A stretch of DNA of 34,328 bases from Wenzhouxiangella sp. (GTDB taxonomy: Bacteria; Pseudomonadota; Gammaproteobacteria; Xanthomonadales; Wenzhouxiangellaceae), in the NCBI GenBank assembly GCA_007135355.1, contig SLJA01000002.1, forward strand, positions 1 through 34,328. Reading direction: 5' to 3'. Within the stretch, counting starts at the first letter, position 1, and each line of letters opens with the position of its first letter. A model generated the notes under the pieces. It had not been told where the DNA came from, did not search any database, and was given only the letters and a program-made list of their open reading frames with translations. Below, piece after piece: positions 1-9,435 of this stretch. A program made the translations under genes and the position numbers.

Positions 1-20
1 CGCCTCTGCGTCTCCGCGTG
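1..20. repeat. Possible edge of a short-period intergenic repeat
   Basis: The first 20 bases contain two near-copies of a CTCTGCGTC/CTCCGCGTG-like unit. This resembles the short-period CTGCG/CCGCG repeats found between genes in many proteobacteria, and it echoes the decamer element at 10597-10723. Only the edge is inside the window, so the identification is weak. Confidence 0.25.
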
Positions 21-47
21 ATGCGACCTCGCTTGAAGCGGTTCCAC

Positions 48-87
48 GGCTCGAGCGGGTATAATGCGCGCCCTTAGCGCTCGAGCC
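48..87 (+). promoter_or_regulatory. typA promoter -10 box flanked by a 10-bp inverted repeat
   Basis: A perfect TATAAT lies at 60-65, 31 bases before the preferred typA start. It is bracketed by GGCTCGAGCG at 48-57 and its exact reverse complement CGCTCGAGCC at 78-87. Each arm contains the self-complementary octamer GCTCGAGC (49-56 and 79-86), spaced 30 bp centre to centre, about three helical turns. No good -35 box sits at 16-18 bp; TTGAAG at 33-38 is 21 bp away. The layout could be a pair of operators or a hairpin at the 5' end of the transcript. Both roles are inferred. Confidence 0.45.
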
Positions 88-96
88 CGCCCTCCC

Positions 97-1902
<1,806 letters not shown>

Positions 1903-1925
1903 CCGGCGCTTTGCGCTGTGTCTGG

Positions 1926-2092
1926 CTAGGAGCCTGCGCGGCAGAAGCCGTCCGGACTGCAACGGCGCGCTCGCCATTGAGTGCGTCTATCGTTGAGCTT
2001 ACATAGGTCAACTATGCGCGCTCCCCGATAGGCACACTCAATGGCGATTGCATCCGTTTCGCCTCGAACGTTTCTGCCGCGCAGGCTCCTAG
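1926..2092. repeat. 167-bp imperfect palindrome with 21-bp perfect termini (MITE-like)
   Basis: The stretch is an ungapped inverted repeat of two 83-bp arms around C2009. I count 60 of 83 positions as complementary. The outer 21 bp of each arm (1926-1946 and 2072-2092) match perfectly. A second perfect 10-bp block, TCGCCATTGA at 1971-1980, pairs with 2038-2047, and CATAG (2002-2006) pairs with CTATG (2012-2016) around a GTCAA loop. The zone between the terminal and inner blocks is diverged. The structure suits a miniature inverted-repeat element or a REP-type hairpin. No transposase is nearby and no convincing target duplication is seen. It may also end or stabilise the typA transcript. Confidence 0.8.
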
Positions 2093-2152
2093 GCTGTACC
2101 ATGAAAGAATGAGCACGGGGCGGTGCAGCCATGCGCCCAACTGAGGGGTCCG

Positions 2153-3904
2153 ATGACGGGTTTGAAGCCGGCAGCGCTGGTGGTTCTGGCCAGTTGCCTG
2201 ATTTGTGCGAACTGGGCTTTGGCCCGTTCCACTCCGGCCTTGAGTGAATTGCTCGAGGAAATCAGGTACATCAGTTACACACGCCACTGGCAAGAGGCAC
2301 AGGCCAGGTTGGACGAATTGGCCGCTCGAGTCGAACAGGCCGGACAGCGCGACCAAGTCGAGTTCCATCTGCTCGAAGCCCGCCATCTCATTCTTGCTGA
2401 CCAATCGCATGTGGCGCTTGAACGCCTGGCCAGTTTGCTGGAGCTTGATTTACCTGATGATCAGCGCTTGAGAGTTCTCCAGCTCAGCGCCAACGTCAGT
2501 GTCTTGCTGCGGCTGTATGAGCGCGGATTTGAATATCTGGGCGAGGCGCTCTCTCTGGCGGTAGACCCTGGTGCACCTGAACCAAGGATGGCAACACTCA
2601 ACTTGGCCAGTTACATGCTGGGCCGGGTCGGTGAAGTCGATCGCGGCATCGAGTATGGCGAGTCCGCGCTGGCGATGGCCGAGGCTACCGGCAATCAGGC
2701 TGAGCAGTGCGTTGCCCTGCAGCGTCTGGCGCCAGTGTACAAATGGGCCGATCGTTTGGATCGAGCCGAGCAGCTTTATCGTAAAGGGATTTCTATCTGC
2801 GAAGGTTTGGGCAATCAGCTATTCGCCGGGGTGATGTCCCATGGTTTGGCAGACCTTCTGCGTCAGCAGGGACGTCTGGACGAGGCCGAGCAGCTGGCGA
2901 CTGTAGCGGTTGAATTGCTGCAACGGGCCGTTTATCCCCTTGGTGAGTTCGAGGCGCGCCTGGTGCTGGCGGAAATCAAGGCAGATGCGGGAACGCTGAG
3001 CGATCTGGATGCGGCAGAGCTGGAGCGCCTGGACGATTATTTCGCGACTGACAACCTTTGGGATCAGGCCGCTCGTGTTTACGGCCTGCGTGCCCGCCTG
3101 GCGGAGCAGGCTGATCAACCGTATGCCGCAATTGCATTTCTGCGTGACCAGCAGCGGGCGCGCGAAGCATTTCTTGGACGGGAGCGCGCCATGCGGCTGG
3201 CTTTTTTGCAGGTCGAGTTCGACACCCGTTTGCAAGCGCAAGAGCTGGCGCTGGTGCGCCAGTCGGCCAGGGCCTCGGAGTTGGAAGCTCAAACCTTGGC
3301 ACAGCAGACCCAGCTGCGCGGTCTGATCATTTTCGTGATTGCGCTGCTCACGGTGGGCTTGTTGCTGCTGTTGTTGCGAGCCCAGCGAAGCCGTCGCCAT
3401 TTCCGCAATATTTCGCGCCAGGATCAGTTGAGCGGGCTGTTCAATCACAGCTGGTTTTTCCAGCGTGCGCAAATCTTGCTGGACCAGGCGGACGCAGCGC
3501 CTGGCTGCCTGGCACTGGTTGCCGCTGATATTGATCGCTTCAAGCGCATCAACGACTTGCACGGACATCGGGTCGGTGATGAAGTGCTAGGTCGCACCGC
3601 CAGACGCCTGCGCGAGGTGTTTCCCGAACACGCGCTGATCGGCCGCATTGGCGGCGAGGAGTTTGCCGTGCTGGTGCGGGCCGCCGATATCAGGGAAGTG
3701 GTGGACTGCGTCGAAGCCTTCAGGGACTCGCAACAGCATGTTCTGCGGTTGGGCGATCCCGAAGTGACCGTCAGTTTTGGTCTGAGCTGCTATCAGCCCG
3801 GCGACGACATCGAGGCGCTGCGCGAGCGTGCTGACCGTGCTTTGTACCAGGCCAAGCGCGATGGCCGCGACTGCTATCGCTTGGATGCGAGTTGCCGCGA
3901 TTAG
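2153..3904 (+). CDS. TPR-containing membrane diguanylate cyclase (GGDEF)
   Basis: Predicted to make cyclic-di-GMP in the cytoplasm in response to a periplasmic signal. The ATG at 2153 follows GAGGGG (2143-2148) and opens a signal peptide (basic start, hydrophobic core, ANWALA near residue 24), so it is preferred to the in-frame GTG at 2123. That gives 583 residues. TPR-like helical repeats fill about residues 40-330, a coiled segment leads to one transmembrane helix near 390-412, and a GGDEF domain fills the C-terminus. The catalytic loop is GGEEF (500-504), compatible with activity. The RxxD inhibitory site expected five residues upstream is absent (PEHA there), so product inhibition at that site is unlikely. 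The ligand is unknown. Confidence 0.88.
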   Translation: MTGLKPAALVVLASCLICANWALARSTPALSELLEEIRYISYTRHWQEAQARLDELAARVEQAGQRDQVEFHLLEARHLILADQSHVALERLASLLELDLPDDQRLRVLQLSANVSVLLRLYERGFEYLGEALSLAVDPGAPEPRMATLNLASYMLGRVGEVDRGIEYGESALAMAEATGNQAEQCVALQRLAPVYKWADRLDRAEQLYRKGISICEGLGNQLFAGVMSHGLADLLRQQGRLDEAEQLATVAVELLQRAVYPLGEFEARLVLAEIKADAGTLSDLDAAELERLDDYFATDNLWDQAARVYGLRARLAEQADQPYAAIAFLRDQQRAREAFLGRERAMRLAFLQVEFDTRLQAQELALVRQSARASELEAQTLAQQTQLRGLIIFVIALLTVGLLLLLLRAQRSRRHFRNISRQDQLSGLFNHSWFFQRAQILLDQADAAPGCLALVAADIDRFKRINDLHGHRVGDEVLGRTARRLREVFPEHALIGRIGGEEFAVLVRAADIREVVDCVEAFRDSQQHVLRLGDPEVTVSFGLSCYQPGDDIEALRERADRALYQAKRDGRDCYRLDASCRD

Positions 3905-3934
3905 CTTGACCCGAACGGTCCAATGGTCGCCGTT

Positions 3935-3940
3935 TACAAT
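3935..3940 (+). promoter_or_regulatory. Candidate -10 box for the acyl-CoA dehydrogenase/kinase pair
   Basis: TACAAT stands 30 bases before the preferred start at 3971, in the gap after the cyclase gene. A TTGACC lies at 3906-3911, but its 23-bp distance is too long for a normal sigma-70 spacer. It is supported only by resemblance and position. Confidence 0.3.
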
Positions 3941-3970
3941 GGGCACCAGACGTTACACCGATATAGGCCG

Positions 3971-5179
3971 ATGAATCTGACTGTTTCCGAGCTGGCGCAG
4001 CGCATTGCCGGCGAGCTCGATGCTTTCATGACCGAACAGGTTGAGCCGATCGAGCCGCGGTGGCATCGTGACATGGCCGCGCTGGACGATCCCTGGCAGG
4101 AGTTGCCGGTGATTGCCGAGCTGAAGGCCAAGGCGCTGTCCGCCGGGCTATGGAACCTGTTCCTGCCCGATGCCGAGTTGGGTCGGGGTCTGTCGGTGCT
4201 GGACTATGCGCCGCTGGCCGAGCGCATGGGTCGCTCCTTTATCGCGCCGGAAATCTTCAACTGCAACGCGCCTGATACCGGCAACATGGAGGTGCTTTAC
4301 CACTACGGTTCGGACGCGCAGAAGGAGCGCTGGCTCAAACCGCTGCTGGATGGCGAGATTCGCTCGGCGTTTTTCATGACCGAGCCGGATGTGGCTTCTT
4401 CCGATGCCACCAACATGGCCGCCACGGCGTTGATCGACGGCGATCAGGTGGTGCTCAACGGCCGCAAGTGGTGGTCGACCGGCCTGGGTCATCCCAATTG
4501 TCGGGTCGGGATTTTCATGGGCCTGACCGACCCGGCTGCCGATCGCCATCAGCGTCACTCCATGGTACTGGTGCCGCTGGATGCGCCGGGTGTGAAAATC
4601 GAACGCATGCTGCGCGCGATGAACATGCTCGATGCCCCTTATGGCCATGGCGAAGCCACCTTTACCGATGTGTGTCTGCCGCTCGATCACATCATTGCCG
4701 GACCGGGGAGGGGATTCGAGATCGCCCAGGGACGCCTGGGTCCGGGGCGTATCCATCACTGCATGCGCCTGATCGGCCTGGCCGAGCAAGCGCTGGCCCT
4801 GGCCTGTCGGCGCAGCTTGAGCCGCACTGCCTTTGGCCGACCACTGGCCAAGCTGGGCGGCAACTCCGAGCGCATTGCCGAGGCCCGGATCGCCATCGAG
4901 CAGGCCCGCCTGCTGGTGCTGAAGGCGGCCTGGAGCCTGGATCGCCATGGCATCCGCCGTTCCATGAGCGAGGTGTCGCAAATCAAGGTTGCGGTGCCGC
5001 GTATGGCCCAGGAAGTGATTGATCTGGCCATTCAGCTGCATGGCGGGGCCGGGGTCTCTGAGGACTTCCCGTTGGCCGCGGCCTGGACCGCGGCCCGTTG
5101 TCTGCGCCTGGCCGATGGCCCGGACGAGGTGCATCGGGGCTTGATCGCGCGTCTGGAACTGGCCCGCTACCGCGACTGA
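3971..5179 (+). CDS. Acyl-CoA dehydrogenase, ACAD10/11 (LvaC) type
   Basis: FAD-dependent acyl-CoA dehydrogenase-fold enzyme of 402 residues. The motif MTEPDVASSDATN (about residues 136-148) is the FAD/substrate loop of the family. The C-terminus carries ADGPDEVHR, typical of the ACAD10/11 subgroup; by my alignment the MCAD catalytic Glu (YEGT) position is Asp here. The frame is open from 3923, but the ATG at 3971 (MNLTVSELAQ) matches a normal family N-terminus. The next gene encodes a kinase of the family fused to this domain in eukaryotic ACAD10/11. In Pseudomonas putida the separate proteins LvaA and LvaC phosphorylate 4-hydroxyacyl-CoA and then eliminate phosphate to give enoyl-CoA. The same role is likely but unproven here. 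Confidence 0.88.
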   Translation: MNLTVSELAQRIAGELDAFMTEQVEPIEPRWHRDMAALDDPWQELPVIAELKAKALSAGLWNLFLPDAELGRGLSVLDYAPLAERMGRSFIAPEIFNCNAPDTGNMEVLYHYGSDAQKERWLKPLLDGEIRSAFFMTEPDVASSDATNMAATALIDGDQVVLNGRKWWSTGLGHPNCRVGIFMGLTDPAADRHQRHSMVLVPLDAPGVKIERMLRAMNMLDAPYGHGEATFTDVCLPLDHIIAGPGRGFEIAQGRLGPGRIHHCMRLIGLAEQALALACRRSLSRTAFGRPLAKLGGNSERIAEARIAIEQARLLVLKAAWSLDRHGIRRSMSEVSQIKVAVPRMAQEVIDLAIQLHGGAGVSEDFPLAAAWTAARCLRLADGPDEVHRGLIARLELARYRD

Positions 5180-5256
5180 GTGCGCCCGCGGCCACTGCTG
5201 TTGCCGCCGTTCTTGCTATTCTTGCCGCTCAAAAGACACCGGCCTAAAGCCCCTGG

Positions 5257-6327
5257 ATGAACGCCAACCCCTTGATCGATCGTCCCAAGCCGCTGCGCGA
5301 GGAAGATCGCTTTGACATCGAAGCCGTTGATGACTGGCTGAAAAAGCGAATCGATGGCCTGGAAGGCAAGCCTGAGGTCGAGCAGTTTGCCCGTGGTGCT
5401 TCCAATCTGACCTATCGCTTGCGCTATACCGGGCGCGATCTCATCCTGCGCCGTCCTCCGCCCGGCACCAAGGCCAAATCGGCCCACAACATGGTTCGGG
5501 AATACCGAGTGCAAAAGGCGCTAAGGCCGGTCTTTCCGTATGTTCCCGAGATGCTGGCGCTATGCACCGACGAGTCGGTGATCGGCTCGGATTTCTATGT
5601 CATGGAGCGGCTCGAAGGTATCATCCTGCGCGCCAACCTGCCGCCGGGCATGACGCTGGACGCCGAGCAGGCGCGGCGGCTGTCGCGGGTCGCCGTAGAC
5701 CGCTTGATCGATCTGCACCAGGTCGATGTGGCCGCGGCCGGTCTGGAAAAGCTGGGCAAGGGCGCCGGCTATAACCGCCGCCAGATTGAGGGCTGGTCGG
5801 AGCGATTCAAGCGGGCCAGGACCTGGAATGTCCTTCCCGGACGCTACGTAATGGACTGGCTGGCCGAGCGCGTGCCCGACGAAGTCGCCATTCGGGTCAT
5901 CCACGGTGACTACCGCTTCGACAATCTGGTGCTGGATCCGGCCGACCCGCTGAAAATCGTCGGCGTGCTCGACTGGGAACTGGCCACACTGGGTGATCCG
6001 CTCATGGACCTGGGCAACTCCATGGCCTACTGGGTGCAGGCGGATGACGACAAGTACTTCAAGGGCTTCCGTCGTCAGCCCACGCACCTGCCGGGCATGA
6101 TGCGACGGGCCGAGGTGGTGGAATATTACTGCCAGCGGACCGGATTCCAGCCCGATCACTGGCCTTTTTACGAGGTCTACGGATTGTTCCGGCTGGCCGT
6201 GATCGCGCAGCAGATCTACTATCGCTATCATCACAAGCAGACCCGTAATCCGCAGTTCAGGCATTTCTGGATCGCGGTCAACTACCTGCTGTGGCGCTGC
6301 CGACGCATCATTCGCGCCGCCGCCTGA
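5257..6327 (+). CDS. Aminoglycoside-phosphotransferase-fold kinase, ACAD10/11 (LvaA) type
   Basis: A 356-residue APH/choline-kinase-fold protein of the COG3173 kind. The catalytic loop HGDYRFDN (216-223, Asp218 as base, Asn223 for metal) and the metal-binding LDWELATLGDP (from 238, Asp239) are intact. Proteins of this group beside an acyl-CoA dehydrogenase are not antibiotic kinases; the characterised case phosphorylates the 4-hydroxyl of hydroxyacyl-CoAs. The gene lies 77 bp after the dehydrogenase on the same strand, so the two are probably co-expressed. The ATG at 5257 has only a weak ribosome-binding site. The substrate remains inferred; other short-chain hydroxyacyl-CoAs are possible. 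Confidence 0.85.
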   Translation: MNANPLIDRPKPLREEDRFDIEAVDDWLKKRIDGLEGKPEVEQFARGASNLTYRLRYTGRDLILRRPPPGTKAKSAHNMVREYRVQKALRPVFPYVPEMLALCTDESVIGSDFYVMERLEGIILRANLPPGMTLDAEQARRLSRVAVDRLIDLHQVDVAAAGLEKLGKGAGYNRRQIEGWSERFKRARTWNVLPGRYVMDWLAERVPDEVAIRVIHGDYRFDNLVLDPADPLKIVGVLDWELATLGDPLMDLGNSMAYWVQADDDKYFKGFRRQPTHLPGMMRRAEVVEYYCQRTGFQPDHWPFYEVYGLFRLAVIAQQIYYRYHHKQTRNPQFRHFWIAVNYLLWRCRRIIRAAA

Positions 6328-6362
6328 CAGTGCCCTGAGTCCGCACCCGAAGGAGTCCAAGC

Positions 6363-6995
6363 ATGAGCGCCGAGCAAGACAGCCGGTTGCCTGAACCCAG
6401 TCGTTGGTCTGATCCCCTGCCGGAGGAGCGGCAGATGGCCGCGCTGCCGCGCTTCAGCAACGATGCCATTGATCCCGGCCTGCTGCCGGAGTTTCAGCGC
6501 GCCAGCCTGCACCCGGTCTCGCCACGCTTCGTGTACTACGCGGTCACGGCCAATGTCGTCTCCTGGGCGGTGGTCATCGCCCTGGTCATCGCCGTCCCGC
6601 GCTTGCCCATGGTTAACTTTGAACTGCCTGCCTGGCTCCCGCTGGTGCCGTTGGCCTTGATGCTGTGGTCGTGCCTGGTCGGCGCCCTGGATGCGAACCG
6701 CCGGCGCTGGGTCCTGCGCGAGCATGACCTGATCTATCGCTCCGGTCTGATCTGGCAGCGCACGGCCATCCTGCCGTTTGCCCGCATTCAGCATGTGGAA
6801 ACCGCCAGCGGTCCGATCGAGCGCCTGTTCGGATTGATGCGGGTGAAGTGTTTTACCGCTGGCGGTATGTCGGCTGATTTGACGGTGGAGGGCCTGGAAC
6901 GCGATGCGGCCCGACGGGTGCGCCAGTACCTGCTCGAACAGATCAGCGACGAGGACACGGCCGCGCGCGCTACTGCGGAGGCCGACGCGGAGTGA
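6363..6995 (+). CDS. bPH2 (DUF304) membrane protein, YdbS-like
   Basis: A 210-residue inner-membrane protein of the YdbS family. After a ~50-residue hydrophilic N-terminus, two transmembrane helices lie near residues 60-80 and 86-105. They are followed by a bacterial PH domain (bPH2) containing the family pattern 'YRSGLIWQRTAILPFARIQHVE', seen here in pieces from about residue 122. A clear AGGAG precedes the ATG (near 6350). The stop overlaps the start of the next gene by 4 bp (GTGA), so translation is coupled. YdbS and YdbT co-occur widely as a pair; the B. subtilis homologues are linked to antimicrobial peptide resistance. The exact biochemical role is not established. Confidence 0.87.
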   Translation: MSAEQDSRLPEPSRWSDPLPEERQMAALPRFSNDAIDPGLLPEFQRASLHPVSPRFVYYAVTANVVSWAVVIALVIAVPRLPMVNFELPAWLPLVPLALMLWSCLVGALDANRRRWVLREHDLIYRSGLIWQRTAILPFARIQHVETASGPIERLFGLMRVKCFTAGGMSADLTVEGLERDAARRVRQYLLEQISDEDTAARATAEADAE

Positions 6996-8470
6996 GCCCG
7001 GCCGCGCAGGACTGGCAGCGCCTGAGCGGTCTGGCGCTGGTCTTCATCATCGCCAACAGCGTGCAGAAGACCATTCGGGAAAACCTGTTCCTGTTTGCCG
7101 GCGCCGGGGCCGGCGCGGCCTTTACCGACTGGCTGGGCTTGCGCGAGTTCGGTCTGTTGTTGCTGCTGTTTCTGTTGCTGTCGGTGTTGGGTGGTTTGAT
7201 CTATCACCGCCGTTTCCGGTTTCGTCTTGAACAGGACGCGGTGCGCGTTCGCCGCGGTTTGATCGAGCAGAAAGAATTGCGCATTCGTTTCGCGCGGGTG
7301 CAGAACATCCAGATTGGCGAGCCGTTCTATTTCCGACCGTTCGGCCTGGTTCGCTTCAGTCTGCAGACGCCGGGTGCGGCCGAAAAAGAAGTCGAGTTGC
7401 CGGGCATTCCGCGTCAGCTGGCGTTGGACATGCGCGACCGCATCGCTCAACAGCGCGAGGATCCGCAGGCCGCGGATGGGGCAGCTGAGGGCGCTGCTGA
7501 TGCCTTGGTCTACCGAGCGTGGGCAGGACGCCTGTTTCTGCACGGTTTGTCCAGCAACCAGGTCTGGGTGCTGGCCGGTCTGTTTTTTTATGTCGGCGGC
7601 AACCTCTTGGATCGACTGTCGGACCGCTTTGAGCCATACCTTGAGACTGCCGCCGAGTCCATTGAGGCGGCCTGGTGGTGGGCGCCAGGCTTGCTGGCGT
7701 TGCTGTTGCTGGTGCTGTTCACTCTGTCCGGCTTGCTGGCCATTGTTCGGTTCCATGACTATCGTCTGAGCGACCTCGGCGCGCGCCTGGTGGCCGTTGC
7801 CGGACTGCTCGACCGGCGCGAACAAACGATCCGCCGTCCCAAGATCACCGGGCTGTTGCTGCGCCAGTCGCCAGTAGGGCGACTACTGGGCTGCTGGACG
7901 CTGACCGTGCATCAGACGCAGAGCGGCATGCAGGTGGATGATGGAGGAAAAAGCAGTTTTCTCATCCCCGGTCTGCGCTCGGTGGATCTGCCCGTGACCG
8001 CTCGTCTGCTCGAGGGTGCCAGCCTGCCGCGGGAGTTCAACGGCGTGAGTGCGCGCTTTCGCCAGTTCGCTTGGTCCCGATTGCTGCTGGGACTGGTGCT
8101 GGCGGTACTGCTGATCATGCTGTTGCTGGGACGCCATCACTGGTCCTTGCCGTGGCTGGCGGCCGGCAGTGTGCTGGCCTTGCCCTTGCTGCACTGGCGC
8201 TTTCGGTGCTGGGGCTGGGCCCTCCAGGGTTCGCGGCTGTGGGTGCGGCGCGGGCTGCTGGGGCAGCGGGTCGATGCATTTGACCTGGAGCGGGTGCAAC
8301 AGGCCTCGCTGACCACCAGCCCGTACCTGCGCCGACATGATCTGGCGACCTTGAATCTGGTGTTGCCGCATGGGCCGGTCAGCGTGCCGTTCCTGCCCGA
8401 GGCAGTGGCGGCCGAGCTTGCCAATCGGGCCATTTACGCCGCCGAAACGGCGCTGGGCCACCAGGTTTGA
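6992..8470 (+). CDS. Multi-bPH2 membrane protein, YdbT-like
   Basis: A 492-residue partner of the upstream gene, starting with GTG inside the overlap. It has several bPH2 (DUF304) modules: one after the first pair of helices (pattern RRGLIEQKELRIRFARVQNIQ), a second after helices near residues 190 and 235 (LLDRREQTIRRPKITG), and a third at the C-terminus after helices near 365 and 385 (RRGLLGQRVDAFDLERVQQ). The repeated pattern of two helices followed by a PH domain is that of the YdbT family. Length and architecture are normal. Position between a kinase gene and prpB does not tie it to that catabolism. Confidence 0.86.
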   Translation: MSPAAQDWQRLSGLALVFIIANSVQKTIRENLFLFAGAGAGAAFTDWLGLREFGLLLLLFLLLSVLGGLIYHRRFRFRLEQDAVRVRRGLIEQKELRIRFARVQNIQIGEPFYFRPFGLVRFSLQTPGAAEKEVELPGIPRQLALDMRDRIAQQREDPQAADGAAEGAADALVYRAWAGRLFLHGLSSNQVWVLAGLFFYVGGNLLDRLSDRFEPYLETAAESIEAAWWWAPGLLALLLLVLFTLSGLLAIVRFHDYRLSDLGARLVAVAGLLDRREQTIRRPKITGLLLRQSPVGRLLGCWTLTVHQTQSGMQVDDGGKSSFLIPGLRSVDLPVTARLLEGASLPREFNGVSARFRQFAWSRLLLGLVLAVLLIMLLLGRHHWSLPWLAAGSVLALPLLHWRFRCWGWALQGSRLWVRRGLLGQRVDAFDLERVQQASLTTSPYLRRHDLATLNLVLPHGPVSVPFLPEAVAAELANRAIYAAETALGHQV

Positions 8471-8480
8471 GGCAAAAGCC

Positions 8481-8541
8481 GGCCGCGGCCATAGCGCTCC
8501 TGCGTGATAAACTGAAAGGCCGATTTCAGCCTGAAAGGTCG
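8481..8541 (+). promoter_or_regulatory. prpB upstream region with direct and inverted repeats
   Basis: The gap holds a 10-bp palindrome GGCCGCGGCC (8481-8490), an AT-rich GATAAACT (8506-8513) that could be a -10 box, and two copies of CTGAAAGGYCG at 8512-8522 and 8531-8541 spaced 19 bp apart. TTTCAG at 8524-8529 also pairs with CTGAAA at 8512-8517. Repeats just downstream of a -10 would suit a repressor. No prpR-type regulator gene is nearby. The assignment is by inspection only. Confidence 0.35.
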
Positions 8542-8549
8542 TTGTCCGT

Positions 8550-9431
8550 ATGTCCCGGCCGAGTCCTGGAGCAAAATTTCGCGCCCTGATAGATCAGCAG
8601 GCGCCGGTTCAGATCGTCGGCACGGTCAATGCCTACTGTGCGTTGCTGGCGCAGCGGGCTGGACACCGGGCCATTTACCTGTCCGGCGCCGGTGTCGCCA
8701 ACGCCTCGTTGGGCTTGCCCGATCTGGGGATCAGCCAGTTGTCGGATGTGGCCGAAGATGCGCGCAGAATCACCGCGGCTTGCGAACTGCCGCTGCTGGT
8801 GGATATCGATACCGGCTGGGGAAGCGCCTTCAATATTGCCCGTACGGTGCGCGAGATGGAGCGGGCCGGCGTGGCCGCCATCCATCTGGAAGATCAGGTG
8901 CAGGCCAAGCGCTGCGGTCATCGGCCCAACAAAGCCCTGGTCAGTCCGGCCGAAATGGCCGACCGGGTGCGGGCGGCGGTCGATGCGCGGATCGACGAGA
9001 ACTTTGTGTTGATGGCGCGCACGGATGCCCATGCCAGCGAGGGCATGCAGGCGGCGGTTGATCGTGCCAACCTGTATGTCGAGGCCGGTGCGGACATGAT
9101 CTTCGCTGAAGCCTTGCACACGCTAGACGAGTTTGCCGAGTTCACGCGGCGCGTGCCGGTGCCGGTGCTGGCCAACATTACCGAGTTCGGCCAGACGCCT
9201 TTGTTCAGCGTGGACGATCTGGCTGCTGTCAACATCGCCATGGTGTTGTACCCCTTGAGCGCCTTTCGGGCGATGAGCCGGGCCGCGCTGGGGGTGTATG
9301 ACTCGGTGGCCCGGCAGGGTCACCAGCGTGATGTGCTTGATCATATGCAGACTCGGGCCGAACTCTATGAAGTTCTCGGTTATCACGATTACGAGCGCAA
9401 GCTCGACGAACTATTCAGCAAGGAGTCCTGA
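8550..9431 (+). CDS. prpB: 2-methylisocitrate lyase
   Basis: Cleaves 2-methylisocitrate to pyruvate and succinate, the last step of the methylcitrate cycle for propionyl-CoA. The product has 293 residues against ~296 in E. coli. The signature KRCGHRPNK carries the catalytic Cys122, and VDIDTGWG (Asp85, Asp87) gives Mg2+ ligands. The family is the ICL/PEP mutase superfamily, and the presence of prpC 4 bp downstream argues for PrpB over a general oxaloacetate decarboxylase or isocitrate lyase. Its last codons contain AGGAG, which serves as the ribosome-binding site for prpC. Confidence 0.93.
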   Translation: MSRPSPGAKFRALIDQQAPVQIVGTVNAYCALLAQRAGHRAIYLSGAGVANASLGLPDLGISQLSDVAEDARRITAACELPLLVDIDTGWGSAFNIARTVREMERAGVAAIHLEDQVQAKRCGHRPNKALVSPAEMADRVRAAVDARIDENFVLMARTDAHASEGMQAAVDRANLYVEAGADMIFAEALHTLDEFAEFTRRVPVPVLANITEFGQTPLFSVDDLAAVNIAMVLYPLSAFRAMSRAALGVYDSVARQGHQRDVLDHMQTRAELYEVLGYHDYERKLDELFSKES

Positions 9432-9435
9432 AATC

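Noticed and set aside
3906..3940. TTGACC and TACAAT as a sigma-70 promoter
   Set aside because: The 23-bp spacing is too long. Only the -10 box is kept, at low confidence.
5257..6327. Antibiotic (aminoglycoside) resistance kinase
   Set aside because: The fold is shared, but the neighbouring ACAD10/11-type dehydrogenase and the family features point to an acyl-CoA-type substrate.
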